From: an uncultured Mogibacterium sp.
GTDB lineage: Bacteria > Bacillota_A > Clostridia > Peptostreptococcales > Anaerovoracaceae
NCBI RefSeq assembly: GCF_938039775.1
Contig: NZ_CALHTQ010000203.1
Span: 1-45,685, forward strand
DNA: 45,685 bases
Direction: 5' to 3'
Under the pieces are notes generated by a model. The model did not search any database and was not told the origin of the DNA. It worked only from the letters and a program-made list of their open reading frames with translations. Below are positions 16,406-27,000 of the stretch, piece by piece. The first letter of the stretch is position 1; each line of letters opens with the position of its first letter. The translations under genes were made by a program, and so were the position numbers.

Positions 16406-17789
16406 AGCACGAACCATCGTCTCGAGAGTTACTCGTTGGTACACGATATTTGTAGCTGGTATATTTATCGTGATGTTCAGTGCAGCACTTGCGGTTTCTG
16501 ATACATGGTCGAGTTATATCACTAGAACAGAACTTGAGCACGCGACAATGGATATGGCCTCAGAACTCGGCGATTTTGAGTCCTTTGACGACGGTACATA
16601 TTTTGCAATATATAGTAAAGATAAAAAACTTGAGCGAGGCATACTGCCACAGGGGTTTCATGAAAATGCACCATTTTCACCAGGAAGGATATCGAAGTAC
16701 AATTCTGATGGGTTTAATTTCTATTACTTTGATACATATAACAAAGATGAGCAGAAATGGGTTCGTGGCATACACTCCATCAAGTGGCTCAGCAATGAGC
16801 TGCAGATATTTCTGCTGGCACTTATTGCACTCGCGCCTCTTACGATAATTATTATGAGGTTCGGCGGCAGAAGAATACTTAACCACGGTTTACTTCCGAT
16901 AAAAGACGTTACAAACATGGCTGAGGATATCGCAAGAAGCCGCGACTATACGAAGCGCATTGATGCCTCGTATAAACACTCGTATGATGAGACGGCGAGA
17001 CTTGCAAGCGTGTTTAACAAAATGATTTTCTCTATACAGGAAAATTTCGATAAGGAGAAGCAGTTCAATCAGAACGTATCGCACGAGCTCAGAACACCAC
17101 TCTCGGTGATAATGGCAGAAAGTGAGTTCGGAGCGAAATACGCTGACGATTTAGAGAGTGCAAGGGAGTCCCTTGAGGTAATAAACCACCAGGCTAAACT
17201 GATGAAGGATATGACAGAGCAGATTCTTGAGCTTTCTAAGGCCGAGCAGTTATGTTGGTCTGATTTGGATAGGCTGTCGCTTTCGGAGCTCGTCACAGAA
17301 TACTGCAGACAGCACGAGCGAAAGTGGGTAGAATCGGAACTGAAATTTGATATAGAGATTCAATCGGACATATGGATTTATGGTCACAAATTGATGCTTT
17401 ACCGTGTGCTTGATAATCTCGTGAGCAATGCTCTTAAGTTCTCCAATACGAGGGTTCTGATAAGGCTGGAACGCAATCAACAGCGAAATCTTGACAAGAG
17501 TCAAAAGAATGGACTGGGAAAAAGCGAAAAAAAAGAGACAACCGCTGGCTTTGATACAGCGACTCTAAAAGTAGTGGATGACGGAATCGGCATATCACCA
17601 GATCATATAGCTAAAATCTCGGATAGGTTTTATCAAGTCGATGAATCAAGAAATAAAGAAATTAACAGTGGGCTCGGACTCGGACTATCATTTGTGAGGG
17701 AGATTGCGGAGCTTCATAGGGCGGAGTTCAAGATAGTCTCAGAGGAAGGTGATGGTGCTGAGTTTAGACTCAAATTTATCATGTGTTAA
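16377..17789 (+). CDS. Sensor histidine kinase
   Basis: A 470-residue membrane kinase with two transmembrane segments (about 21-42 and 141-161) flanking an extracellular sensor of about 100 residues. A HAMP-like linker follows (LLPIKDVTNMAEDIA). The H-box is NVSHELRTPLSV with His236, the N-box DNLVSNALKFSN, the G1 box VVDDGIGIS, the F-box DRFYQVDES and the G2 box GLGLGLSFV. A polar insertion (about 366-392, Asn/Gln/Lys-rich) separates the N- and G1-boxes. It overlaps the restored end of the regulator by 29 bases, the usual cognate-pair layout. The signal is unknown; the adjacent PepSY lipoprotein and adhesins suggest envelope or surface functions. Confidence 0.93.
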   Translation: MYSNQKKSNKARTIVSRVTRWYTIFVAGIFIVMFSAALAVSDTWSSYITRTELEHATMDMASELGDFESFDDGTYFAIYSKDKKLERGILPQGFHENAPFSPGRISKYNSDGFNFYYFDTYNKDEQKWVRGIHSIKWLSNELQIFLLALIALAPLTIIIMRFGGRRILNHGLLPIKDVTNMAEDIARSRDYTKRIDASYKHSYDETARLASVFNKMIFSIQENFDKEKQFNQNVSHELRTPLSVIMAESEFGAKYADDLESARESLEVINHQAKLMKDMTEQILELSKAEQLCWSDLDRLSLSELVTEYCRQHERKWVESELKFDIEIQSDIWIYGHKLMLYRVLDNLVSNALKFSNTRVLIRLERNQQRNLDKSQKNGLGKSEKKETTAGFDTATLKVVDDGIGISPDHIAKISDRFYQVDESRNKEINSGLGLGLSFVREIAELHRAEFKIVSEEGDGAEFRLKFIMC

Positions 17790-17925
17790 GGAGCTATGCC
17801 CTCAATCTATGCTCTAACATTGGACTGTAACAAAAGCAATAAAAAAACAAGGTTAAAAAACAAATAAAAGTTGTAGTAAACACCAATTTTATTGATTTTG
17901 CAACATTTAGTAGTGTGTATGCGAT

Positions 17926-17954
17926 TTGCAAAATATCTGGACTTCGTGTAAAAT
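17926..17954 (+). promoter_or_regulatory. Promoter of the 1344-aa adhesin gene
   Basis: TTGCAA (17926-17931), 17 bases, then TAAAAT (17949-17954). The -10 and spacing recur upstream of the next two adhesin genes. Confidence 0.65.
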
Positions 17955-17978
17955 AAACGAAATTAGTTAAGAATTACT

Positions 17979-18064
17979 TATATAATGCGGTAGTGCGTTA
18001 TATAGAGGATTTTTGCATTATATCGTTAAAAGCTGCGCTGTGCATTTTTGTGCATGTGTAGCTT
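17979..18064 (+). promoter_or_regulatory. Structured 5' leader with alternative hairpins
   Basis: The leader can form TATATAATGCG (17979-17989) with TGCGTTATATA (17994-18004). Alternatively ATATAATGC (17980-17988) can pair perfectly with GCATTATAT (18015-18023). The two are mutually exclusive. A further hairpin pairs AAGCTGCGC (18030-18038) with GTGTAGCTT (18056-18064, with G-U pairs). The strong ribosome site AAGGAGGG begins about 18 bases later. Post-transcriptional control is inferred from pairing only. Confidence 0.45.
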
Positions 18065-18092
18065 AAGATAAGTGTATTTATAAGGAGGGATT

Positions 18093-21000
18093 ATGAAGGC
18101 AATTAGAAGCAAAGCGGTGTCCATACTGTGCTTGATGGCCATGATTATCACAACTCTGATATCTGGTATTCCATCAGTAAGTGCGGCGGCTTCAGGTGTG
18201 TCATCAGGAACTAGTGCGTCAGCTTTCTCTGACACGATTAATTTTGGCCAGAGCGGTTCTCTTACGCTAAACCTAAAGCCTACTTCGCCTACGACAGTAA
18301 GGACAGAGACGAATATCACAACAGGAATTGAGATTGATGCGACGGCGCTGACGAAGCCAGTCGAGGGACTGTATCTCGAGATTGAAGTGCCAACGAAGCA
18401 GACATCGAAGAACCAAAACGATACCAACAATATCGCTGATGGAACTTACCTGGATAACTTCGCGACGCCAGCTTCCAAGACACAGCCTATCATTAAGTCA
18501 GAAGAGACAATCGTGACTAACGATGGGAAAACTATTAAGCGAATTTATCTGAACAAGATAGACAATACGGTAAGATTGCAGCTTCCATATGTAATGAGCT
18601 TTGCAGATAAGACTACACCAAGTGATTTTAAGCTTAAGCCAGTAGTTCGCATGTATAGTGCTGATGGCACTAAGCTTTCTACACTTGAGGATAAGACTTA
18701 TGGTGTTACTTATCCAAAGCCATGGCTCATGAAGATAGTTGCGGGAGAAGAGACAGACGATCAGCTCGTATATGCTGGTGCATCTAGCAGGACGAATCCT
18801 TCGTCTATTTCAGAAGATGGTGCATCGGATATTAACTACAACTTTAAATTGTATCAAGAGTACAGGGCATATCGCTCAATTATAATCACTGATAAGCTTC
18901 CGACATATGTTGATAGCGCAGGCAATACAAGGACTGCTAAGTTTGACCCGGCAAAGAACCCGAACTGGACTCTCGGTGCCGACGGTAAGACGGTTACGCT
19001 AAGATTCGACATACCTACGGGCGTTAGGGATTTGCACGATTACATCAGGGATAATCTGCCAGCTTATTCAAATCTTAAGCTGTCATTCCCAGGTGCAAAG
19101 TACATGAATGGATCTAATAGAGTAAACTTTACGAACACTGCAGAGATACAGGGAATTCCATTTAATCCGGGTGCAGCTGAGGCTATTGTCGGAAAAGTCG
19201 CTGGAAATGAACACAATTTTGATGATGATACGAAGCGTTTCCGCTTAGCAGGTGATGACTACAACGGCGATGGAATGCTCGGTAAGAAAGGTCCGCTTAC
19301 CATTCCGTTCGATAAGAACAGTCTTGCGGTAAGAGAGCTGGAATATGCTATCAAGTTGGTTAACAAGCTCGATAGACCGCTTACAGACATTGAGATTTAT
19401 GAGGATGTTCAGAACACTGGTGGTCGTCTATTTATGACGATGATAACGGGGAACCTCGTAGGTGTAGGTTCGAGAGCAAATCTCAATCTCTCACAGCTAG
19501 AACTAAGAGGCTATAAAGCTGACGGAACGTACGATGTTATTCCGCTTACTAACAATGGCGCAGCATGGCTATTTAAAGGCGAGGTAAATGCTGATAGCAA
19601 GGAAAAGCTTCAGTCATACCTTGATCAGATCAATCAGGGCACATTAGATCCTGCAAATGCTGGTGCAGTTGATCCTAAGTACAAGAGAGTGGGCTTATAC
19701 CTCAAGGATTTCACACTCGCACCTTCAGCAAACTTAGAGTTTAACCTCAAGATGATGTTTATCAATCCTTTCGGGGAAACCTATAACGATAGACCTATCA
19801 ACAATACAGTCAAGGCCGATGTCAACAGGGTTAACGAAGATGGCTCCAAGACGAAGATGAATCTGTCTGGTAGCTGGAACTCGTACTTTACTCCTTTCAC
19901 CGAGAAGGTGTGGTTAGGTAAGGAAACTCGCAATCAGAGGGTGGGGATGCCAAACGAGAGATTCACTGCCAGAGTAGGTTTTAGGCTTGATACACTTTCT
20001 GGAGCACGATATCTAAAGAATCCAACATTCGTGGATCTACTGCCAACCGGTGTTTCGTATGATCAGCTCACGAACGTTTCGCCGATAGTTGGTTCGAAAC
20101 CAGTTCAGTCGGTGGAGTTTATCAAGAACTACAACGAGACTGGCCGAGATGCGGTTAAAATCGTTCTACCTTCAGGCTACGTATATGAATATGCGAATAT
20201 GTCTTATGATATTGTCGATTTATATGTAAATAATGACGTAATACCTAGCAAGGCAGAGAATGATCAGTTAAATAATAATAACGATGTTTATTTCTACGCC
20301 GACAACTGGACAAATGGAACGCCAGCAGATTTCGCTGGTCTCTATAATACGAACAACTTCGTAAAAGACACACTAGACATCAATATAAATGGTGTCGTGG
20401 ATGAGACTATACTAAAGGCAACTGCCAAGGTTCTGGGTAACAACGTAGAGAGTATTCAGTCGGATAAGCACATAAGAAGCCTTGAGCCGAATACCCCAGG
20501 AGGTGCTGCTGTATACGGAAGGGCATTTACGAGAAATACAATCTCAACAGATTTTGCCGATGTGACAAATACGAGTGGATTATTCCAGTATCGCCTAAGT
20601 GTTCGTAACTATTACAACATGGCGATGGACAAAATTCTCATGTATGACGTGTTCCCACATGTAGGCGATGGCAGAAATTCTGCATTTAGCAACACCCTTC
20701 AGGGACCACTCGAACTAAAGATCGGTTCTACAGATGTAAGCAATAATTACGATATATATTACCGCACGGATAAATATCCTGATAGAACGGACAAAAACGA
20801 GCTAAATAGCTCTGCTTGGACTAAAAACCCTGGGGATTACACTAAGGTTAAGGCTATCAAGATTGTAGGTAAGAATGGTACGACTTTGGAGCCGTATACA
20901 GTTCTGTCTGCATACCTCACGATGAAGGCCCCAACTTACGATCCTAAGCTATCAGAGGCTGTTGCTAACAACACATTCAGTGTTATATATAACGACGAAG

Positions 21001-22127
21001 TAAAGCTTCGTGAGACCGATGTTGTTTCTAACAAGCTGATTGATAAGATGGATGTTGAAGCAACTAAGAAGTGGGTTGATACTGAGGGCAATGAAATTGC
21101 AACTCCGGATGTTAACGAAATTACGGTAAAACTCTTTGCCAATGGTGAAGATACTGGTAAGACCGCTAAGCTGACAGCAGCGAATAACTGGAAAGCAAAG
21201 TTCACACAGCTTCGCCAGTACACTGTGGTTCAGAATAATGATGGCACTACAACTAAGACGCCAATCGTTTATACGGTGAAGGAAGCTAACCAGAACGGGA
21301 ATAACAAAGTAACATACAGTGGCAAGACATATGACGTTACAGCTAATTCTGTTCAGGTAAATCCAGCTTCGCCAACATCTCAGCTAGGCATCACCATAAC
21401 AAATACGATGGAGCAGGAGCAGGTAGAAGTTTCAGGAACTAAGACGTGGGACGATAACTTCAACCAGGATGGCAAGCGACCAGCATCGATCAAGGTGAAC
21501 CTACTAGCTAACGGCGATAAGGTTCAGGAAAAGACTGTAAATGCAGGAACCAACTGGAGCTATACGTTCTCGAACTTGCCTAAGTATAAGGCTGGACAGG
21601 AAATCACATATACAGTTTCGGAGGAAGCTATAGAAGGATACACTGCGACGGTAAATGGCTATGATATTACCAATAAGCACGACCCAGAGTACATCGACAT
21701 TCCTGTCAAAAAGGTATGGGAGAACGATAGCAGTGTAATCAGCAGCCGTCCTAACAAGATTCACGTAAAGCTTTATGCTAACGATGAGATGATTGAGGAG
21801 CGAGATATCAAGGCAGCTGATAACTGGAAGCATACATTTGCAAACCTACCTAAGTACAAAGGTGGCAAGGAGATTAAGTATGCTATAAAGGAAGATGCTG
21901 TAGGTGGATACACCACTAAGGTTACCGGAGGTTCGGCTGGCTTTGTAATCACTAACACGTATGAGCCAGAGAAGCCAAACGTGCCAAAGACACCAGATAA
22001 GCCTAAGAAGACAGGACTACCTAAGACAGGTGATAGTTCAATACTTATGTTCTATACAGGGGCAATAATTCTGGCGCTAGCTGGTTTAATATTGATTATC
22101 GGAGTGAGAAAGAGAATTTCTGAATAA
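18093..22127 (+). CDS. Large Cna-B surface adhesin, LPKTGD
   Basis: A 1344-residue wall-anchored protein with a near-ideal ribosome site (AAGGAGGG). The signal peptide ends VSA-AASG. About 950 residues of beta-rich sequence follow, with recurring motifs of secreted adhesin or isopeptide modules (IEIDATALTKPVEGLYLEI, then DLLPTGVSYDQL, then MYDVFPHVGDGR), but no family I can name. The C-terminal third has three Cna-B repeats (KKWVDTEGNEI; GTKTWDDNFNQDGKRPASI; VKKVWENDSS), each ending near ITNT/ITNK. A Pro/Lys linker leads to LPKTGDSSI, a hydrophobic segment and RKRISE. This is the only KTGD-class signal in the window retaining full LPxTG. A stand-alone adhesin is likely; the ligand is unknown. 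Confidence 0.9.
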   Translation: MKAIRSKAVSILCLMAMIITTLISGIPSVSAAASGVSSGTSASAFSDTINFGQSGSLTLNLKPTSPTTVRTETNITTGIEIDATALTKPVEGLYLEIEVPTKQTSKNQNDTNNIADGTYLDNFATPASKTQPIIKSEETIVTNDGKTIKRIYLNKIDNTVRLQLPYVMSFADKTTPSDFKLKPVVRMYSADGTKLSTLEDKTYGVTYPKPWLMKIVAGEETDDQLVYAGASSRTNPSSISEDGASDINYNFKLYQEYRAYRSIIITDKLPTYVDSAGNTRTAKFDPAKNPNWTLGADGKTVTLRFDIPTGVRDLHDYIRDNLPAYSNLKLSFPGAKYMNGSNRVNFTNTAEIQGIPFNPGAAEAIVGKVAGNEHNFDDDTKRFRLAGDDYNGDGMLGKKGPLTIPFDKNSLAVRELEYAIKLVNKLDRPLTDIEIYEDVQNTGGRLFMTMITGNLVGVGSRANLNLSQLELRGYKADGTYDVIPLTNNGAAWLFKGEVNADSKEKLQSYLDQINQGTLDPANAGAVDPKYKRVGLYLKDFTLAPSANLEFNLKMMFINPFGETYNDRPINNTVKADVNRVNEDGSKTKMNLSGSWNSYFTPFTEKVWLGKETRNQRVGMPNERFTARVGFRLDTLSGARYLKNPTFVDLLPTGVSYDQLTNVSPIVGSKPVQSVEFIKNYNETGRDAVKIVLPSGYVYEYANMSYDIVDLYVNNDVIPSKAENDQLNNNNDVYFYADNWTNGTPADFAGLYNTNNFVKDTLDININGVVDETILKATAKVLGNNVESIQSDKHIRSLEPNTPGGAAVYGRAFTRNTISTDFADVTNTSGLFQYRLSVRNYYNMAMDKILMYDVFPHVGDGRNSAFSNTLQGPLELKIGSTDVSNNYDIYYRTDKYPDRTDKNELNSSAWTKNPGDYTKVKAIKIVGKNGTTLEPYTVLSAYLTMKAPTYDPKLSEAVANNTFSVIYNDEVKLRETDVVSNKLIDKMDVEATKKWVDTEGNEIATPDVNEITVKLFANGEDTGKTAKLTAANNWKAKFTQLRQYTVVQNNDGTTTKTPIVYTVKEANQNGNNKVTYSGKTYDVTANSVQVNPASPTSQLGITITNTMEQEQVEVSGTKTWDDNFNQDGKRPASIKVNLLANGDKVQEKTVNAGTNWSYTFSNLPKYKAGQEITYTVSEEAIEGYTATVNGYDITNKHDPEYIDIPVKKVWENDSSVISSRPNKIHVKLYANDEMIEERDIKAADNWKHTFANLPKYKGGKEIKYAIKEDAVGGYTTKVTGGSAGFVITNTYEPEKPNVPKTPDKPKKTGLPKTGDSSILMFYTGAIILALAGLILIIGVRKRISE

Positions 22128-22170
22128 AAAGTCATTTCTGACAATACGGGTTACTAGAACAAAAATATAA

Positions 22171-22213
22171 AAAAGAGCATGATTACGAACATCTTCGTTT
22201 ATTATGCTCTTTT
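22171..22213 (+). terminator. Terminator after the 1344-aa adhesin
   Basis: A long stem built on AAAAGAGCAT and ATGCTCTTTT (22171-22213), with an inner ACGAA/TTCGT pairing around CATC. It can act in both directions. Confidence 0.85.
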
Positions 22214-22250
22214 GCTTTTCAATGGGGCAAAAAATATCCGTATGAAATGC

Positions 22251-22279
22251 TTGAATCGAAATAAATAATTATGTAAAAT
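22251..22279 (+). promoter_or_regulatory. Promoter of the collagen-adhesin-like gene
   Basis: TTGAAT (22251-22256), 17 bases, then TAAAAT (22274-22279). TAAAATGAACGA resembles TAAAATAAACGA at the preceding adhesin promoter. Confidence 0.6.
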
Positions 22280-22372
22280 GAACGATTTTATATTGAAACA
22301 ACTAGACATAATTGGTAAACTTAATTGGAGTTAAGAAATTAGCGTGTAAAATCAATGCAAAGGAAAATGATT

Positions 22373-23794
22373 ATGAAGAGAGTAAGAAATTTTATTGGAT
22401 GTCTACTATCTCTAGTTATGGTAGTAGGACTCATGCTTCCTTTGGCGAGCATGAACGTTAACGCTGCAACACCAAGAGAGGTAACAGCTCGTGTTACTAA
22501 GTTCTCTATCCAGAATATTGCTGGGGCAGACAAGAACAGCGTATATAAAGGAGATACATTCTATCTAGCTATGGAATGGGATGCTAGTGCAAATGGTGCC
22601 AACATGCGTGCGGGTGACTATTTTGACATCAAGCTTCCAGATCAGGTTTTCTACCCAGGTGGGGCTGAAAAGCTAGACTTTGATATATATGATTTAGATG
22701 GCAATACGGTGGTAGGTAGAGCCCATATTACACCAGGTGCTAACAACCGTGGCGGCAAGGTAAGAATTACCTTCAACAATTGGGTTAACGGCAGAGAAGG
22801 TGTTAAAGGTAAGATCAGTATCGCTGCAAAGCTTGAGCTTACACAGATAACTCTAGACGCAGATAACACGCTAAATATCACAGTTGGATCACAGGTGCTT
22901 CCAATTACATTCCACGTTTACGGACCTGGCATACTTCCACCAGAGGTTCTCGGCAAGTGGGGCAGTGCGGCCCCTGATGCTAATGAGGCAAAATGGATTG
23001 TACGTATAAACCACAAGAAAGACACGCTCACTAACCTAGTAATTTCCGACAAGCTCACAGATGGACAGGGAGACGAGAAGTACGTCCCAGGAAGCTTTGT
23101 TTTGACAGAGACAACTATCGATGCAATGGGATATGAGCACGGTACACCAACAGTTGTTGATATAACTGGCAAGCTCAATATCGCTGCAGATGGAAGATCA
23201 TTCACTCTAAGAATGGGGAATATAGGACAGAAACAGTACATACTCGTGTACCGTTCGACTTACCATCCAGGAACATTGCTCAAGAACCTGGCACAGTTAG
23301 TGGCAAGTGAGCAGAGAACAGAGATCGTTTCTAACTACAAGGTTATGGATTCATCTGGAGATGCTACTGGAATATTCTCCAAGACAACTGTAAAGGTTGA
23401 AAAGAAGTGGGTTGGAAAAGCTAAGGATTCCGCTACTGTTAAGTTATATGCTAACGGCGTAGATACTGGCAAGTCGGTCGTTCTAAATGCTGCAAATAAC
23501 TGGAGGGGTGAATTTGCAGAGGTGCGCAAGTACAATGATGATGGCGAGAAGATAGAATATACCGTTAAAGAGGTTGGTTCTACTGGATACACAGTAAAGG
23601 TGACGGGAACTCAGGAAGATGGTTTCACTGTTACAAATACTGAAATTCCGCCAACAACTCCAGGGCCTAAGACTCCAAAGAGCAGACTTACACCTAAGAC
23701 TGGAGATAGCAACAACATAGGCATGTATGGATTGATTCTACTATCATCAATTGCGGCAGCAAGTGTGCTAGTGATGAGAAAGAAGAGTTTATAG
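22373..23794 (+). CDS. Collagen-adhesin-like surface protein with TPKTGD signal
   Basis: A 473-residue wall protein. The ATG at 22373 follows AAAGGAAAA; the ATG at 22355 is less well placed. The signal peptide ends VNA-ATPR. Residues about 30-330 form two Ig-like domains resembling the N1-N2 ligand-binding region of Cna-type MSCRAMMs (VYKGDTFYLAMEWDAS, FDIKLPDQVFYPGG, then WIVRINHKKDTLTNLVISDK and YVPGSFVLTETT). A single Cna-B domain follows (VEKKWVGKAKDSATVKLYA, then YTVKEVGSTGYTV, then TVTNTE). A Thr/Pro linker leads to TPKTGDSNN, a hydrophobic segment and RKKSL. Collagen binding is suggested by family resemblance only. It has its own promoter and terminator. Confidence 0.87.
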   Translation: MKRVRNFIGCLLSLVMVVGLMLPLASMNVNAATPREVTARVTKFSIQNIAGADKNSVYKGDTFYLAMEWDASANGANMRAGDYFDIKLPDQVFYPGGAEKLDFDIYDLDGNTVVGRAHITPGANNRGGKVRITFNNWVNGREGVKGKISIAAKLELTQITLDADNTLNITVGSQVLPITFHVYGPGILPPEVLGKWGSAAPDANEAKWIVRINHKKDTLTNLVISDKLTDGQGDEKYVPGSFVLTETTIDAMGYEHGTPTVVDITGKLNIAADGRSFTLRMGNIGQKQYILVYRSTYHPGTLLKNLAQLVASEQRTEIVSNYKVMDSSGDATGIFSKTTVKVEKKWVGKAKDSATVKLYANGVDTGKSVVLNAANNWRGEFAEVRKYNDDGEKIEYTVKEVGSTGYTVKVTGTQEDGFTVTNTEIPPTTPGPKTPKSRLTPKTGDSNNIGMYGLILLSSIAAASVLVMRKKSL

Positions 23795-23842
23795 GCTCAC
23801 GATTAAACAGAAGTAAAATTGTATTTCAAAAAAACAACATAT

Positions 23843-23873
23843 AAAAAGATGGTGACTGAGGCACCATCTTTTT
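23843..23873 (+). terminator. Terminator after the collagen-adhesin-like gene
   Basis: AAAGATGGTG pairs with CACCATCTTT around a short loop, followed by T residues. Confidence 0.88.
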
Positions 23874-23962
23874 ATTGTCTAAAACAATATTAGGCGTCAA
23901 ATCCTTGTGTTCCAGTGCGATGAAGACATTGGCTAAGTAATATTGACATATATAGTCTAAAA

Positions 23963-23991
23963 TTGAATAAATATGCATCTCATGATAAAAT
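23963..23991 (+). promoter_or_regulatory. Promoter of the 1197-aa adhesin gene
   Basis: TTGAAT (23963-23968), 17 bases, then TAAAAT (23986-23991), identical in hexamers and spacing to the promoter at 22251-22279. An alternative TTGACA at 23943 has no matching -10. Confidence 0.6.
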
Positions 23992-24027
23992 ACAAAAATA
24001 CGTGTATGCGTAGTAAAAGGAGGAAGT

Positions 24028-27000
24028 ATGCGTAAAACTATCTCAAAATTACTATCTTGTATGCTTGCGTTAATCGTAGTTGTTACTGGTGCGATGCCGA
24101 GCATAGGAGCTGTGAGTGCGGCGACTACAGACTTAAAGATAACCTCAGTAAAAGTAATAAATACTGAGACTGGTGCTGTTGTGGCAGACCTTATGGCAGG
24201 GCAGAAGCCTGAGCTAAAGGTTGGAGCAACGTATGCGCTTGATGTGGATTATAACATACCGCAGGAGCTTCGAAATTCTGATACTTATTTTACAGCAACA
24301 CTTGGAAATGGACTTTACTTCAAGGCTTTACCAGGTGCGACATTTACACAGGGACCAATTACGGCAACTGGTTTTGAAGAGCTTGTAAAGACTCCGACAG
24401 GAACGGGAACATCTCCATATAATTATCCGACAGCAGGCTCTGATAAGTCACGCGCTGGAGATGTGACATATAAGACTAAGAAGGGACTCGATTCAGCAGC
24501 TTCGCATAAAGAAATTACATTTGCAGTTGACGAGGCCTATATTAACCAGGATAAGAACCAGGTACTTTCAGGCGCAATCAAAGTTCGTGTAGGTACGAGT
24601 ACGACTAATTCAACTGACTCTAAGTCATACGATGTCATTGGTGCAGATGAGTTTTCCTATGGATTCTGGAATGACCATAGTTCGGAGGTTATATCTAAGG
24701 GGGATACAACTTCTAAGATACAGACATCATCTGTTTTTTCGCATGCCTGGAACAATATTAGCGGCAAGGCATTAACCGAAGCTAACAGCAAGACAACAGT
24801 TGAAATTGTCTATCCTAAGGATGTGGAATTAATAAGCCTTGAAGAGACGAGTCTATATCGTACAAATGGAACTGTTGAATCAACAACTGTCGTTGGAGAC
24901 AATAAAGTATCTGTAGTGTCCTGGAATGAGCCAGGTTCATATAGCGGTGGACTGACATTTAAGCCGCATATCAAGGTTGATGCGAACAGTACACGTGCAA
25001 ATGGTAGTTCTTTTAACGTGCAGATTAAGAACCTACACAAGACAGTTTGGAATGATTCACCGAATGCGGATAGAACTAGTAAGAATAACATTGCAACTCT
25101 TACTGTACAGCTAATCGACGGCTCTGATCCTGAATCAATCAATAGCAGAACGACAGTTCAGAGTGCTCCAAACTGGTCATATAAGAAGTATGACACATAC
25201 AATGTAAGGCTAGGCTCACTTCTCATCAAAAACGAGCTTTCTATACCTTCTCGTAAGGCAAAGACTATCGAGATGAAGCTCGATACAACTGATAAGGCAA
25301 TAATTAGAGGCGTAACAATTCCTTACAAGGAAGGTATGACATATGGGCAGATTCACTGGACTGCTTCTGATGGAACTAGTGGAACTGCAGATCCGAGCAT
25401 ATTGGAGAAGTCTGGTGTGTCGGCTCTTATCAAGAATACCAAGCTGGGGCTAGATATAAATACATCGATTAAGTCCATTAAGGTAGATATCGGTAAGCTT
25501 CCAGCTGGCTACGATGGAGTTAGACCTAACTCAGACCTTCTAGATGGAAACAAGCTGGGACCAGGGGAATTCTATGGATGGAGCTATATTCCAGCAGGAG
25601 TTTTCGGTACATGGAAGAAGGGAGAGAAGGACGACGTAGTAAGCAAGATTAGCTTCTACAATTCTGACGAAACACCTTCTGAAGCGGACACAGTTACGAC
25701 AAAGGCTTCAAGTAGAGAACCTGAAGTTCTTAACGGAGTTGGAAGCATTAACAAGACGCAGGTCCTTGGCGGCAACGAATTCAAGATTAGTGGTCGAATC
25801 AATGATGCTAACTGGGATTGGAACCCACTCCAAGAGCCAGTACTCTATGTGATGATGCCGGAAGGATTCAATTATAAGGATCTGACTATTACTAACGGCA
25901 CGCTCGGAACTCCGACGTATGTGGGCGAGTACAGAGATGTAAATGGAACACCTATTAAGGTGTGGAAATACACGGTGGATGTTGGTAAGGAGACAAGAGG
26001 TCAGTACCAGCCAGACTTTACTATCAAGTCAATGAATATGAGCATGACCGTGACTACTAACGAGAATGCGGCAAAGGGCACATATCATATAAATGATTTC
26101 TTTGCTTTTACGACTAAGGATTTCAAGGAAATCGGGGCAGTGATTAAGCCTGAGAAGTGGGACAGAAGCAATTGGTCCACTAATAACAGCAGATATGCAA
26201 AGACTGAAAACGGCAAGGCAAAGAGCGTGTTCGATGACAAGGTAAACTCTGGTGAGTTCATGGTATCGCTATCGGAAGGGCCTGGAGTTGCTATTCAGCA
26301 GGCGGCTGCCGTACGCGGTGATTCCAAGCTTCTCGTGGAGGACAAGACTACTGGAGAGAATATAGAGTACAAGTACGACCCAAGCACTGCTCAGACTAAG
26401 GCTGATACAACTCCAGTTCTGAAGAGGGGCGATAAAGCTACTCTCAGAGTTACACTTAGAAATAATGCTGCTCAGGGACTGGATCACGCGAACGTGTTTG
26501 TGCCACTTCTCAAGAAAGATGCAAACTACGGTGCTAGCTTCAATCCAGAAGGAAAGAACAACTTCCCGCTTAAGCTAGATTCTGTAATAGTTTCGCCTAA
26601 CTTTAAGGTTGAATATATCAAGCTTCACCCTGGCAAGACTTATAATGTCAACAAGGCACCAAGCGCTGCAGATTACGATGTGGTAACTGATCCGTCGGAT
26701 GCCGATATGGTTCATCTAGTTTCGACAAGGCCTTTGGCTGAGGGTGACGGAGGGTCAATCGACGTCGTATATAAGGTGGCATCAGATCTGCCATATGCAT
26801 ACAATGAAAAAATTAATGTGTTATCGCCAGTGCTCGACTACGATATCGGTGGTAACAAGTCGATAAGCACACTTGCGGCTTCAGCAGTATCGTTTTCTGC
26901 TCCAGAACCCGAGAAGGTTGAGGTTTCAGGAACTAAGACATGGGTTGATGCCAATGACCAGGATGGAATCAGACCTGACTCTGTAACATTTAAGCTCTAT

